Source: Cylindrobasidium torrendii FP15055 ss-10 (lineage: Eukaryota > Basidiomycota > Agaricomycetes > Agaricales > Physalacriaceae). Taken from it: DNA of 48,783 nt. Made by a program: the position numbers and the translations under genes. The notes beneath the pieces are model-generated. The model was not told the DNA's origin, ran no database searches, and saw only the letters and a list, made by a program, of their open reading frames with translations. The stretch covers positions 1-48,783 of the forward strand of contig KN880608.1 in the NCBI GenBank assembly GCA_000934385.1, read 5' to 3'. Positions 10,655 to 22,252 of this stretch are shown piece by piece. Each line of letters starts with the position of its first letter. Positions within the stretch are counted from its first letter, which is position 1.

Positions 10655-12743
10655 TTATACTATGTGCGCTTTGGCATAATCGGAGTGATCGCTCCTTTTG
10701 CTGTATGATTCGTCCTCCTGCATAAAACGTTAGTCCAAGTGTGCTTCGGAAAGTAGAGCATGAAGTTGCCCAAAATGAACAGTGATGACGTACAACAATG
10801 CGATCCGTCTCTATACGGATAGAGACATTGGTAGCTGCATGCTGAGTGCCGTTCTGCAGAGCATTAGTGACGGTCGACCTCTCAGAACTGCAACGTACAG
10901 GGCCATGGACTGTTTGTAGAGATATCTCGTTCCCGGTGCGACTGAGTTCAGCACCGCCGGAGCTGCTACCGTTGCGAATGTAATCACGGCTATTAAGGCT
11001 GCATGGGAGTTAGTACACAGTAAAAACGGCGTATCTGAGCTCTACGAACGTCACCAATAGAGAATTGGTATAAACTAGGAGTGCGTTAGTTTGTGGGTGG
11101 CTGGCACTTCGGATACAACGCACATCTGCCCACTATTATGGAGAAGCGTGAGCAAAGAAGCAACAAGGATCGAGGAGGCACTCACAGAGAAGGTAAAACA
11201 TAATGTAAAGGAAAGTATTGGGCTCCGCTTTCAACTAATGAACCCAGCGTTAGTGGGGGAGTGTCACTGAGAGCGGGCCAACGAACGAAAGACAACGCAA
11301 GGATAGCGCATATTGTGGTCGGCATACCGGTGTTGAACACGAAGATAATCATGCGATTAAGCATGTCTGTGCTCTGTCACGAGCATCGTGAGTCGACGTC
11401 TAGAATACTGAGTTGCACACGCACTCTCCGGAATCCCGTTTTTGAATGCTCCAAGAAGTATATCATAATCAGGGTAATTCCCACGTCTGAGTCGTTAGAG
11501 GCCTTGCAATCACGATGAAAGAGAAGGACGCGTACCGCACACAACAGTGGTTATGTCGAGCGTCATTGCCAAATTCGATGGCTGCAACAAAGGGTCAGCA
11601 GTAGCTTCATAAGCTAGTGTGATGTGCTCACCAGGGGAGTAACCAATTCCACAATGGACTCGAATTGGACGCTAACAAGCATGTGAGATTCTTGCCGACA
11701 GTATGCCCGAGAACGCACATGATTGAGGTGTACACTTTCGGGTGGAATCAGCCAAGGGTGATGAGAAGCGATGTGTGGGAAACGACGTACCGAACATAAC
11801 GACTGATCACAGTCAGAACATGAGCATAGCACGGCGTATGGGACTCACCAAAGGATGCGAGGGATATCAACATCTATGATGTGCACATTAAGATCATGTT
11901 TCCAGATAGCTTCAAGCCACGTACGACAAGGCCGGGTAGAATCCATGACTTGCTAACTAACAAAAAGCTGAGTTTCACTCATGTTCGAAGGGTGTGATAG
12001 TGGCGTACGCGCAAAGATCCGCCAGGCATAGAAACTAACAGACGCTTGAGCAAATGAAGTCAACCGCGTAGCGTTCACACATACCTTTGAGTGACCAGAG
12101 CGATGATCCCACTGAAATACAGCTCGATGAGCAGCGTCCTACAGGGTCGTATTGATTAGCAGCTATCCCCGGTTATCGAGCATTTGCGCACTTTTCGACT
12201 TTGAACAAGGCCGTGTCGTCTCCATGATCTGCACACCCATGGTTTGATTGGTGCAAGTCAACAAAACAGAACCAGACTCACGCGTGACCAGGTACGCATA
12301 CACACTCTCTGCAATTTCATGGTCAGGGCGGGGCGGCACAAGGTGGGATGATATGGGGATGCCGAGCGGGTTGAAGTAAGTACGCACGAGAGAGGAGTAT
12401 CATTTGCACCGTGTCAGAGATGAGAACGACTGCAACGGCTATCTTGACCCAGAGATTGTCACGCCCACTGTATTTGCGATAGTAAAGCCAAGCCTGTAGC
12501 AGTCCCGCTGTCGACGCCGACAGTGTGAGCATTCGCGCTGGTAGGTGGTCAAATGAGCCTACCGCCATATAGTCTATTGGTGTGACAGCGTTTAGTACAG
12601 GCGAAAGCGCGAAGACTATCACGCACGCAGAGCTAATAACGACAGTGTCGTACAGCAGACCAACTCTAAGATGGTGCGTTAGTCGCCGCGCACTAGCCAG
12701 CGCAACCTTTAACGAACGTAGTGTGAACTGTCGGTAAAGACAT
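10655..12743 (-). CDS. DUF6534-type seven-helix membrane protein, 19 exons
   Basis: Exons (minus): 12743..12718, 12665..12388, 12308..12282, 12228..12192, 12138..12085, 12034..12009, 11956..11925, 11873..11849, 11802..11791, 11734..11719, 11671..11632, 11581..11536, 11486..11425, 11373..11287, 11234..11186, 11074..11050, 10998..10899, 10853..10794, 10717..10655; 354 aa. All phases close. Family hallmarks appear only after splicing: SFYAWRIFALSKSWILPGLV, a segment YFLEHSKTGFRRSTDMLNRM, then FNTGMPTTICAILALSF and YTNSLLVTLNSRD. The C-terminus is hydrophilic. Function of DUF6534 proteins is unknown. The 45-nt intron 10854..10898 could be retained without a frame change. The first exon and the 12-nt exon 9 are the least certain parts. 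Confidence 0.8.
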
Positions 12744-13541
12744 TTTGGTCAAGGGAAAGAGCCGGGGGAAGACACACGAGCAGGCGTCTGTACTTAAATA
12801 TTTCTAGGCTGGCCTGGGAGCAGTGCTGTTACGATCGGTTTACATACATTTGCTTTGGGATTCTTGTCCGCTTGGCCTAAAAGTGCCGGGCAATTTAAGG
12901 AAGAGCTGCGCAAAGCCGAGCCCGGAGAGATATTCAGTAAAGACCCACTGGGAACTCTTCTACGTACCAATGAAAACGGGCACGATAAACGTGAGTGTGC
13001 AGACAGCACCACGTTTTCAACATTCTTTCAGTGAACACAGTGAGCTCCTGGTGAGCTCGGCGCGTTACTGAGCTCGGGCCAGTCGTGATCCACAGCTCGA
13101 GACGAGGTCCACACCCGCCTTCACTAGCTCCCCCGCCTGAAGCTGGAGCCGCCTGCCAATATTCAGCGTCCCTGTTACGAACTTGAAAGGCCGCCTATCC
13201 TGAACTGGATAGTATGCTAGTGTAGAAACAGGATTTCACACACGTGTCTGCGGGATACAAGACCAGAAATTCCATAGAACCCATCTCGCCTGTAGGCTGT
13301 AGTTGAGCTGTAGTTTGCAGAAAGTTTGCATCTTTGCTGCATTCCCCAGAAAACATCTGCTTCAAAGTTCGACGGTGCGTACGGAGATTCCTTACCGCAT
13401 CGGATGACCGGTGGATTTTGCCAGAGGCCGTATACTACATACGAGAGATATGTACCACCTGGATCGTTGAAATCCTCCAGGTTGATGCGCAATTGCGCCG
13501 TTGATGATTGTAGATGAGATTTGATTGGAGTAAGTACTTAC

Positions 13542-13790
13542 GATCAGAGCATCGCAATTGTTGCGATCGGTGCTTGCGAGTGTACGCACTACGCCACCAG
13601 CACGCTGCTTAGTTACGCGAATTGACCAGCAGATTGTCATGATTAAGATGGAAAGATTACGTAAAATGAAGACAATGAGTTCCATTGCTTTTAGACTTAG
13701 GCAAAAAGCACATAACCCTTTTGGGAACAAATGATCATGAAAAAGACCCGGAATAGCGCCCGTGAATTCTATATGAGAGGATGCTGTTGA
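13542..13790 (-). pseudogene. DUF6533-like membrane-protein fragment
   Basis: Read on the minus strand, 13790..13542 encodes a segment resembling a loop plus helix of DUF6533 proteins: IEFTGAIPGLF, then LSLKAMELIVFIL, then a basic RVTKQRAGGVVRTL, where relatives have a helix followed by a 'LyRDG' motif. Here that last motif reads LASTDR. A consensus donor GTAAGT follows at 13541, but I cannot find the remaining helices on either side with fitting phases. It may be a decayed paralogue of the neighbouring seven-helix gene, or a real gene whose exons I failed to join. Confidence 0.3.
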
Positions 13791-14040
13791 GTTCTTGAAT
13801 GTCGGGAACAAACAAATACACAAACATCTTCACGGGGACAAACTCCGTAGCGAGAGCATACAGACTCCAGGCGGTGGAAACCTATGGTGTTCTTGACAGT
13901 TCTGCTTCAAAATGCCCAGTTTATCTTTCCTGCAAACTTGCATCAGATTCACAGCTTCGCCGGAGAACCAACCGGCTTTACTTGTCTATTATCAGGCCAT
14001 TATGTGTCGAGCTCGGTCTAGTTCGGTGATCTTCAGAACT

Positions 14041-14940
14041 TTATTCTAACTTCCATATGTCAGTCTGTGTACGCCGGATGTAGGCATGACGCCCAAGGAA
14101 CTGCTCACAGATAGGCAAGCCTCCCACGCACGATATGAACCGAACCATTTCGCGCAGGACGACGCCAAGTGTTGTTGACGACGACCACTGTCCAGCGGCT
14201 TTCGCGATGGAGTCGATAGTCGGTGAAGCTATGTACCGACTCACATACACGCGCTCTGAAAAAACGGAACAGTGAACACTAGCTCCCGCCACAAGCAATT
14301 GAATGAACGCGACCCGCACGGAGAATCTGCGAAGAACCAAGGAACAAGAACTCGTGAAAGGCTGCCGTACAACTGCTTTCTAAGGAATTCACGTCAATAG
14401 CCAACAAGAGAGACCAATGGCGAGCCTGAGGGCGTCGCCATGGGTTAGTGCACGTTAATGTCTCGCAAAAGGTCCGCCGTCCGAGTCGGCAATTGTCGAC
14501 GAGTGGGGCGTGCCGCCGAGCGTATAGTCTTCTTAGGAATGATATAACAGGGCACGGCGGGGGTTCGGTTGTCTTTGACCAATACCGCACCGGCCTCGAT
14601 GACCACGACGGGGACGGAGGAGAACATTGAGAGGCTTACGAGGGCTTTGCTCTGGTTTCACTGACCAAATAGAAGGCTAGCCATTCCCGACGTCGAGGTT
14701 TTTGCCGGGCCGTTGTAAACATACAGCGTCCAAAGCCCACCAAGCAGATTGGCCATCGTCTGGCTTATACCTTTGATTCCAGACTGGTCGGTGTTTTCTG
14801 ATAGGAACAGCGTGGATGCGGGGTCCAAGCGCGGACGTAGTCGAAAGGCGGGCGGGGATCTCCCGCTCCCAGCCCGCTCCTGGAGGGCCGTCGAAGCACC
14901 CACAGGCTCGAGTGAGTCCGAGCAACACAGGTCAACCTAG
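14041..14940 (-). other. Unresolved coding region, minus strand
   Basis: Two stretches look coding but are not recognised. One (about 14940..14660) contains LDPASTLFLSENTDQSGIKG and TMANLLGGLWTLYVYNG. The other (14269..14041, after a TTTTTTCAG acceptor) reads ERVYVSRYIASPTIDS ... TTLGVVLREMVRFIS ... GRHAYIRRTQTDIWKLE, then stop. Between them lie several weak donor and acceptor sites and no single consistent splice path. It could be one gene of about 250-300 aa ending at 14041, or remains of one. No function is proposed. Confidence 0.3.
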
Positions 14941-14968
14941 GTGCAACATATAGGAAATGCGTCTGACT

Positions 14969-16095
14969 TCAGTCTCTTGGTCCACAGGCATCTATGACGT
15001 GTTGCTTTACTCGACGCTGACCGGTCTCGCCTATTCCTACCATGTCTTCAGGCGCTTCTCCGTCTTGATTTAGCTGTACGAGAGTTAGTATAAAATGGAT
15101 ATGAGCGCCATTGCCTACCCGTTCGCGATCCGCGCCAGCCTCTATCAGAACTACTGCAGCCTCTGCATGGCCGGAGTCAAGCGCCAAGTGGAGGGGCGTA
15201 TTGCCTGGAAGAGTTCAGGGTAGATCAATGAGAAAGTACTATTAGGACTCGCCGATGCGGTCGCCTGGGTTGATGCGGATTTTTGACGTGCTCGTAGAGG
15301 CTCCAAGAAGTAGCTTCAGGAAGCCGACAGATCCCGTAGTGGCCGCACGGTGTCTGAGATATATATTAGAGACGAGCCGCTGTTATGAGTTGTACACACA
15401 GAGGTACTTGTCCAGCTTTATCCTTGGCGTTGATCTAATGGTCATCAGCTACAGACGTACAGAATGCAAGGCAATCGCAAGCTGGAACGAACCTCTGCAC
15501 CTCTCTCTATCAGGAACTTCCCTATCTGCAATGCCACATCTCAGCTAAGAGTTAGATGTAAGTAAAGGACATGAATACCTCGAGTCGAGCTTTCGATGCT
15601 GCGTAATGACTTGCAGGAGATCAGAGAAAGCTTTCCCAAGAAAAGCTAGCTGAACACACAGTGGGGTAAGTCCTTTATCGTTCTTGCTGAGGGAATAGAA
15701 CGTCTCAGGATTGGATGTCGCATAGAGGATACTACGCACCTGTTCACGTCTGCGCCTGCACCTACCAGCTCGAGGACGACTTCGTCTTGGCCGGCGCTAC
15801 CTGTAGCACAGGGTTAGCATGGATATCAGCCTCCGAGAGCTAACGCACAGGCAATGTGCAGGGGTGTCCATCCACTGTTGTCTGCAGCGTCTGTGGACGC
15901 CTTATTGTCAATCAACATCCGGGCGATTTCCAGTGACCCAGAAGAGGCAGCCCAGTGGAGAGGTGTCCTTTCATCCTGCTTCTGTTAGTCTCATTTATGC
16001 TGGGTATATGTACTCCCTACAACATCTCGGGCATTCGCTATTGCTGGCCCGTTCTCGGCGAGTAGAGCGCGCGCAAGACCGATTTGGTCTGTCAT
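14969..16095 (-). CDS. NAS6: Gankyrin/Nas6-like 26S proteasome assembly chaperone
   Basis: Exons (minus): 16095..16021, 15975..15849, 15800..15740, 15686..15660, 15609..15579, 15525..15493, 15434..15400, 15353..15253, 15204..15119, 15073..14969; 226 aa, the length of gankyrin/Nas6. Successive ankyrin repeats are rebuilt by splicing: RTPLHWAASSGSLEIARMLI, GWTPLHIACSAGQDEV, GLTPLHYAASKARLEIGKF, VPLHRAATTGSVGFLKLLL, NTPLHLALDSGHAEAAVVLI. The C-terminus DGEAPEDMVGIG...RVKQHVI is typical. Nas6 binds Rpt3 during assembly of the proteasome regulatory particle. Intron 15252..15205 has a GC donor and is needed to keep repeat 6. The donor of intron 1 is ambiguous by one codon (GTTGTA or GTAGGG). Confidence 0.85.
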
Positions 16096-16546
16096 GGTTA
16101 AGCACAGTCCCCAGATAATTTATTCCGCTCGTACTTGTTTGTGCAGCGCTGTGTATGGATAAAGACATGTTGATGGTAGGTAGTCAAGAGCGATAGACGC
16201 GTCAGCAAGCTGCAATGATGCGCGATCGGTACTAAGTCACGTCACGAGACAGAAGACTCACAAACTAAAATGAAATAAAATTCTTTATGACAACCACAGT
16301 CCACTTCCTGCAACGATCACAAAAACCATTCAGCGTCAATATACACATTGTGTTGCCAACTTGGACCGCCTGCTTATCCGAAGAAACACAAGCGCTGAGT
16401 ACAATTTTTACGAAATAGGCAGCCGTAGAGGCCCTATATAGTATGTGCATACTAATGTAAAAAGGTAGGTAATTGGATGCAAAATATGGGAGAATAAGCG
16501 TCAAAATGTAGATGTAAGTATATGCTGTAAATTATCCTTGGAGCAC
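16096..16546. other. Intergenic, 451 bp
   Basis: Lies between the NAS6-like start and the WOPR A stop, both on the minus strand. Nothing further was recognised. The WOPR A stop is directly followed by a strong donor-like GTAAGT (GA|GTAAGTGC), so an extra 3' exon cannot be excluded. Confidence 0.4.
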
Positions 16547-18046
16547 TTACTCCCAAGATGTGCCAGCCGGTGAGCTTTCGTGTATGTCTACGTGGCCATA
16601 TGGGTAAGAGTCTCTATTCGTGTACTGATGCTCTTCGTTCCACAGAGCGCTTGAGTAAGACGAGCGATTATGCTCGTACTCGGGGTATACGTCAGGTGAA
16701 ACTGCTGTCGTCTGCGCATCGTATCCTGGATGGCACGTACCGTACGGGGCGTAGGTATCGTTTGCACTTCCTAGCTCCCAGTGCGAATGGGGACTACGGT
16801 GGGAGTGTCTTTGCGGTGTAAACGCAGCATCGTATCGTCCTTCCGGCGAGGTTCGACTGCGATGTCGGTTGTACCCTGGAGAGACAGGGCTCACGTCGTA
16901 TTGATCCAGCACCGAAGGCCTAGGGTCGTCGTCGTCGTCGTACTCCGTCTTGATGATGACCCGTTGTGGCGAGGCATCCTGCCGGCGCAGTAACGGGGAG
17001 TGCATCGTGTCAGATACCGGGGACACCCATTGATAGTCATGGCGGGGATAGCTGGGCAGGAAGGTCTGGTCGTCGAAGCCCATCTCAGGCGTATCTTCGC
17101 GCTTGAAGTGAGCCGTATTGTACGACATCCTGGCTCGAACTGTTGGCGATGCCACGTCCTCTGGCTCAGGCCTGCGATGTACTAGGTCAGGATATGTACG
17201 CAAGACTGGGCGGGAACTGCTTTACACTATTCTGGCTATCCCGTCAGTTCCCATCTCGACTTTTGGGGGGACTCGGAGGTTGGAGAGTCGGAATATCTCA
17301 GGAGGTATGTCCAGCGTCATGATGTCTGGTCTTGAGGTGGGCGTCTAGTACGAGGCGTCAATATCGCGGCCTGGCCTTTGGCAACAAGGGTGCACTCACA
17401 TCGAGGAAACCCTCATTCAGGTCCTTCATAGTGTAGTAAGATATTAGATGTAGGTCGGCACCATCGACTGTAACTGTTATCGTCTAACGAGAGTTGTCAG
17501 CATACGCTGCACTGACGGGAACAACGAACCTTTTTCACAAGGCCGCCAGGTTTTAAAATCGGTTTATCAACATCGTCGTTGTTCCAGGATATGGAGTTTC
17601 TTGACCCTTCGAAGAGAGAAGCATCAACCGGATACGGTCGACGGCTACCTCCACGGTTGAAGGTGCGCTCAGTGACCTCTCGATACACCTACTCCCAATG
17701 AACTCGTGGCATGACGGTACGTATCAAGGGGGGACGCACCAAAAAGTTCCCAACGATCCTGGAAGGAGACCACAATAACCCATCTAAGTCAATATGGTTA
17801 GGTGAGGATGTTGGGGGAAAGCGAAAGCCCTGTCTAACCGGTCCATCGTTTGATTCGACTCTCTTCGACGCTGAATACAAAGACAGCGCCACTTTTGATC
17901 ATTGTACGGCGTTCATTGTCGTTGAGACGACGAGTAATGCGTGGGATGACGCCCTCGCGAGCAGCTTGTATAAGTCGCAAAGCATGCATTGTGGTTTCGA
18001 CGTGGCCATGAAAAGGCAGGCGCGCGACGGCTCTTGCTACGGCCAT
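16547..18046 (-). CDS. WOPR (Gti1/Pac2) transcriptional regulator A
   Basis: Exons (minus): 18046..17839, 17783..17740, 17688..17530, 17483..17400, 17344..17226, 17171..16547; 412 aa. The N-terminal half is a WOPR domain in two boxes: TTMHALRLIQAAREGVIPRITRRLNDNERRTMI, GAVFVFSVEESRIKRWTDGLLWSPSRIVGNFL (split here for quotation), then LKPGGLVKKTITVTV and LHLISYYTMKDL. WOPR proteins (Wor1, Ryp1, Pac2) bind DNA and control morphological switching and development. The C-terminal half is low-complexity, rich in Ser, Tyr and His with an Asp run (TEYDDDDDPRP), as in activation regions. A TATA sequence lies at 18100-18107. A divergent paralogue is at 35164-36378. Confidence 0.88.
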
Positions 18047-18099
18047 AGTCTAGCGGTCCTGAAGGGAAATGTGAGCTCACCCCCGGTCGACTGCGAGCC

Positions 18100-18107
18100 T
18101 TTATAAA
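18100..18107 (-). promoter_or_regulatory. TATA-like box of WOPR gene A
   Basis: On the minus strand CTTTATAAAGG lies about 55 bp before the ATG at 18046. Confidence 0.4.
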
Positions 18108-20494
18108 GCTCGATACAGCGGGGAAAATGATGACGGCGCTGGTTGATGCCCGTTAGTCGCGTGTCGTGTATTATCTCTGACGCTAATGAAATCGAAGATT
18201 GCCCCAAGCACTGCTTATGGAATCTACCGGACATGCGCCTGAGAAACTCTCAATCACAAAGTGGCGCTACCTCCCGGCAGAATGAACATTTTCGCAGGAT
18301 TGCACGAGGCGGCCATGAGCCTAGTCCAGCTGCCAGTGCATATGGTCAAGCGAATACTTCAGCTTATGCAGGTGGCCATGCTGAGGATTGGAGAAGTCTT
18401 TGTTGCTTTTTGAGGCGTCTTTCTACTACCTCCATTGGCAATGGGCCCTTCGGATGACACCGACTACTCACGCCGCCGTGCCTGCAGCCAAGGTGATTGA
18501 GCGGGCGATGGATCTATATCTGAGCTGAAACTGTCCAAAGAAGGCGACTTGAGAGGCAATCCAGTTGCTCTTTAGCACGACAATACGAATCAATGAATCA
18601 CAGTAGCAAGGTGGGATGAAGCAATAGAACCGAGCATGGAAATACCGTTCGTGGTGTGCCAATGCCCAATCCATACGGTCCAGTCCAAGGATAGGGTCTC
18701 ATGGAGGCACATGTGTACGAACGCAGGCATTCATGGCCGGCAAACGCATGTATGTGGCCTTTGGAATTTTCAACTTCACATTCACAAGCTCTCATGTAGA
18801 ATATCGACTCTCTAATGCCGCAGACAGCAGGGATCAAATCCCGTCCGGGTCCGGGCTCTCAAGCGGTACTTCTGGCTAGCAATGCGTCTGGCAGATGCGG
18901 CGGACCATTCTGCACTTATCCGTACGACATCCGCTCGCCGCCGTGGCGCGCTGTCACTGGACTGCTTTGAAATCCCTTTCCAGTTGCGTCTGGCCGCCGA
19001 TCGGCATCAGAGAATTCGGAACGTATTCGAGTACTATGTATGATTGAACAATACCGACTTCGGTGACAAGCAGGTGTCCAACAGTAGGACTGAAGCCTAC
19101 CCCAGACAGCAGGTTGTTTCGGCCTAGGAAGTCGCGCGCCACCTTGTGACGCTCATAAACTACTACCACTATCGGATAAGGCGAAACCTGCTCGACTAGC
19201 ATGCTTCATTCTCCGGTTTTTATCTGATAGCTTGCACATGTGTGCACCGGCACATTCAATATGTTTATTGCTCCGCTTTTCTGGCTGGCACTGATACCAT
19301 TAGTTTCCTGCACTAATCGTATCATTTCCTCAACTTTATAGAAAAAATTACGTTAATAAACTATGACCCCTAGTATAAAACTGCGGCACACAAAGTGCAA
19401 CTGCGCCACATGATATTAAGGTCCGGGTCCCCGAAAATGTCGGGCTATTCACTGCCAAAAGAACTAAACAGCCGTGAATTGTTCAGCCTGCATTTTACTG
19501 TAATGTTTTTAGCGTTGCCCAGCCAAAGTGCTGCTATTGTCTGGCCGGTCACTTTACGGGATTGGACTGAAATACACAGGTGGCACGGCCAAACTACTCT
19601 CATTGTCTCGAGATATTACTTCATTTAGCGTTCTACGCATCACATGGAGAGCAAGAATGGGATTTCACGTTGTTGCGATAGGTGCCACTCGCTCCATTCT
19701 TTACGGGGCGAGGGTAATTCAGGCGAGTAAGAAGCATTTCTGGGAGCATAATCCGAGTCAAACTCAACGTTTTACCTTTGAATCCAGTCTGCTTCAGTCG
19801 AAATTAGTCTGGAAATTTTGTGGCTCTATTCTGCGAAAATGTTGATAACGCACCGGTAGGTGTCGTAGCGGAAAAATGATGCAGTCCACGGGTCTACAAG
19901 ACCCCAAAGTCAAGCTTGAACAGCCTCTACTACGCACTAATACGCTCAGAATTTTCTAAGCTTACGAAGCCACTCGAGGCATTCAGGGTCATTATTGATG
20001 CCGACCGGGGCCGGCTGATTAATCGATTAAGTTTCGATCGGCTTTGTTCAAAGTTCAGGGTCGTGACTTGTGAGCCCTGTGGGTCCAGAAACTGTAACAT
20101 CCTACGAGCCTGTAGAAATTGATTTTTGATTCACATTTGTCACTGGTTGATATACGCAGCGAAACCCGTGGATGGCTTGTTGATGTCGCTCCCTGAGGTT
20201 CCAGCTTACAGCACTTGACCCTTGCGCAGAACTCATTGGCATGTTGCCAAGTTCCCGACTCGAGGACGACAATGGCATTCATTCAAATCGTATTAGCACA
20301 GACTTGGCCTCGGCGATGGACGACGGCCGCGGGCCGCCGCGGTCGGGAACGAGCAGCCCTGAGCTTAGCTTGGGTCACCCCCAAACGCAGCCCAAACGTC
20401 TCCACATGTAAACAGATACATGCAATCCCTTCCGTGAGTATCGTGGATATTTGAACGCTGTGCCTTGAATTTACGCTACCAAAGACAAAGCGAA
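18108..20494. other. Gene-poor interval, 2.4 kb
   Basis: No gene is supported. The best candidate is an 82-codon ATG-initiated frame at 18954..19202 (minus; begins MLVEQVSPYPIVVVVYERHK). It contains a possible 66-nt intron (GTAGGC..CATAG) that would break its frame, so it is not called. The 19200-19900 stretch is AT-richer and may be degraded repeat DNA. The 5' flank of WOPR A and the 3' flank of the aldo/keto reductase gene lie here. Confidence 0.4.
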
Positions 20495-21720
20495 CTACGG
20501 GCAATTGGTCGGATCCCAGTCCGTTACGAGACCTAGGAGATACAGGCGTCAGAATGAAATCAAACGCCTCAATTCGCTGAGATTCAGACCGACCTTCGTC
20601 CAGCGCGTCTAGCTCCTTCATTTCCTCGTCATTAATGGCGAAGTCGAACAGGTTTGTGTTGTCATAAATCCTTGTCTTGGAAGATGACTTTGGGATGGCG
20701 ACAAAGCCCTTTTGGAGAGAGTAGCGAAGAAGTATCTGCGCAGGTGCCTTGCTGTATTTCTCGGAAAGAGCCTTGACCACTGGATGATTGAAGCGCATTC
20801 CTCGGACAAGTGGAGCCCAGGCCTATTCATCCAGGATGAACATGGAATGAACACATGTCACAATGAGAACTGACCTCGAGGGTAATGCCTTGTTCCTTAC
20901 AGTATTCAACGATTGCAGTCCTGGTTTGGAAAGGATGCAAATCGATCTAAGAGCAGTTAGACGGACGGAAATGTACTGGAATGTACGTACTTGGTGAACA
21001 ACCGGGACTTCTAGTGGCTCAGAATCTGTGCCATCCGTGCCACCAGCGCCTTCGATGATTTCCTTGAGATGACGAAGGCCAAAGGTACTGACTCCGGCCG
21101 TGCGAATTAGGCCTTGGTCTCTGGCCTCACAGAGCGCGCGCCAGCAAGCTCGACGAATAGTGCGCCCACCCCATGGACCATGAATAAGATAAAGGTCAAG
21201 ATACTCCAAACCACAAAGGTCGAGGGACTTTTTAATCGAGGCGAGTGTTGCCTCATGAGAGACATTGTTTTTCAGCTTCGTAGTGTAGAAAACGTCTGAG
21301 CGTGGGAGACCACTGCGCTTCAAGAAGTCACGGATAGCCTGGCCAACCTCTTTCTCGTTGTCGTACCACTCGGCCGAGTCCTTTCATCGAGGATGAGAGG
21401 TAATGTTTCTGTCCCGCAGGAGTTACGTACGATATGGCGGTACCCAGCCTGGAAAAGGGTCAGAGCAATATCTACCCGAATCACCATTGGTACACACCTC
21501 GAGGGCTATAGTCACAGCGTTGTAGGCGTCCTTCCCATCCAATTCATAGGTGCCTACTGCAGTGTTAGTTGGCAAACAGAATGTGGCTCGGATATACGCA
21601 CCGAAGCCCAGTTGAGGAATTTCCTTGCCGTCTCGTAGCTACGATATGCGTTCACACACATTTCAATATTGGGTCCACGTTTCCTACCTTGACCTTCGCA
21701 TCTAGGCTAGTAAGACTCAT
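20495..21720 (-). CDS. Aldo/keto reductase
   Basis: Exons (minus): 21720..21688, 21638..21602, 21556..21498, 21448..21431, 21380..20991, 20946..20875, 20822..20594, 20532..20495; 291 aa. After splicing the catalytic tetrad is intact: D50 and Y55 (DSAEWYDNEK), K84 (YTTKLKNN) and H116 (YLIHGPW). The cofactor-binding C-terminal part is also present (ILLRYSLQKGFVAIPKSSSKTR), and the protein ends LVTDWDPTNCP. This is a cytosolic NAD(P)H-dependent reductase of aldehydes and ketones, like fungal Gcy1/Ypr1-type enzymes; the substrate cannot be told. Intron 4 (21381..21430) ends in AAG. The frame stays open upstream of the ATG, but family alignment favours this start. Confidence 0.92.
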
Positions 21721-22252
21721 TTTCGGCGTCAAGGGCGCTGGTAAAGAGGCGCGATGGATCGATAACGAAGTGATGGTACGGAACCAAGTTCTGGAGATAG
21801 ACAACAGAGCAAACATCATGCGGTCCGACGTCAGTGCTTCAGCCACGTCCGTCTTCGATAGTCGGCGCATGCTTCATCGAAACGAGTCCACCCATATCTC
21901 TCAATCACGCAGGCAATGGCCGTGCTATTGAGATTGGGATTGGTCTCCCAGAATATCGGTCCGGATTCAATAATTGACACGCTAGCCAATACCTGCACGT
22001 TACTATGATAGTACAGTTCAGTGCGTCTATACCAACTCTCATACATGTTCGCTCCCGGGAAAATTCATAGTTGGAGCAAGAAATGTATCGCAAGATGGGC
22101 GAAACGCACAAAGGGAGTCGTGGTGATGAATGCCAGGAGGATGATCAGAGTATCGGAATGTGTGCTGTACAACAATCCGTTGTCGGTTCGTGGAGCCAGC
22201 CGACTTTGATGTATGCGCAGCTCATCATCCGTGTCATCCCTCGGGGAGAGCC
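21721..22252. other. Intergenic, 532 bp
   Basis: Promoter region of the aldo/keto reductase and 3' flank of the HSBP1-like gene. Open minus-strand frames occur (for example 21831..22046) but have no recognised motif. Confidence 0.4.

Noticed and set aside
14969..15187. Short ankyrin fragment as a broken gene
   Set aside because: Once the GC-AG intron and neighbouring exons are joined, a full-length 226-aa Nas6-like protein results, so it is not a pseudogene.
18954..19202. 82-codon minus-strand ATG frame as a gene
   Set aside because: No recognisable family, isolated, and a plausible intron inside would break the frame; kept only as a note in the interval entry.
20283..20494. Extension of the aldo/keto reductase frame beyond exon 7
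   Set aside because: Reading through loses the typical C-terminus; intron 20533..20593 gives LVTDWDPTNCP and a stop at 20495.
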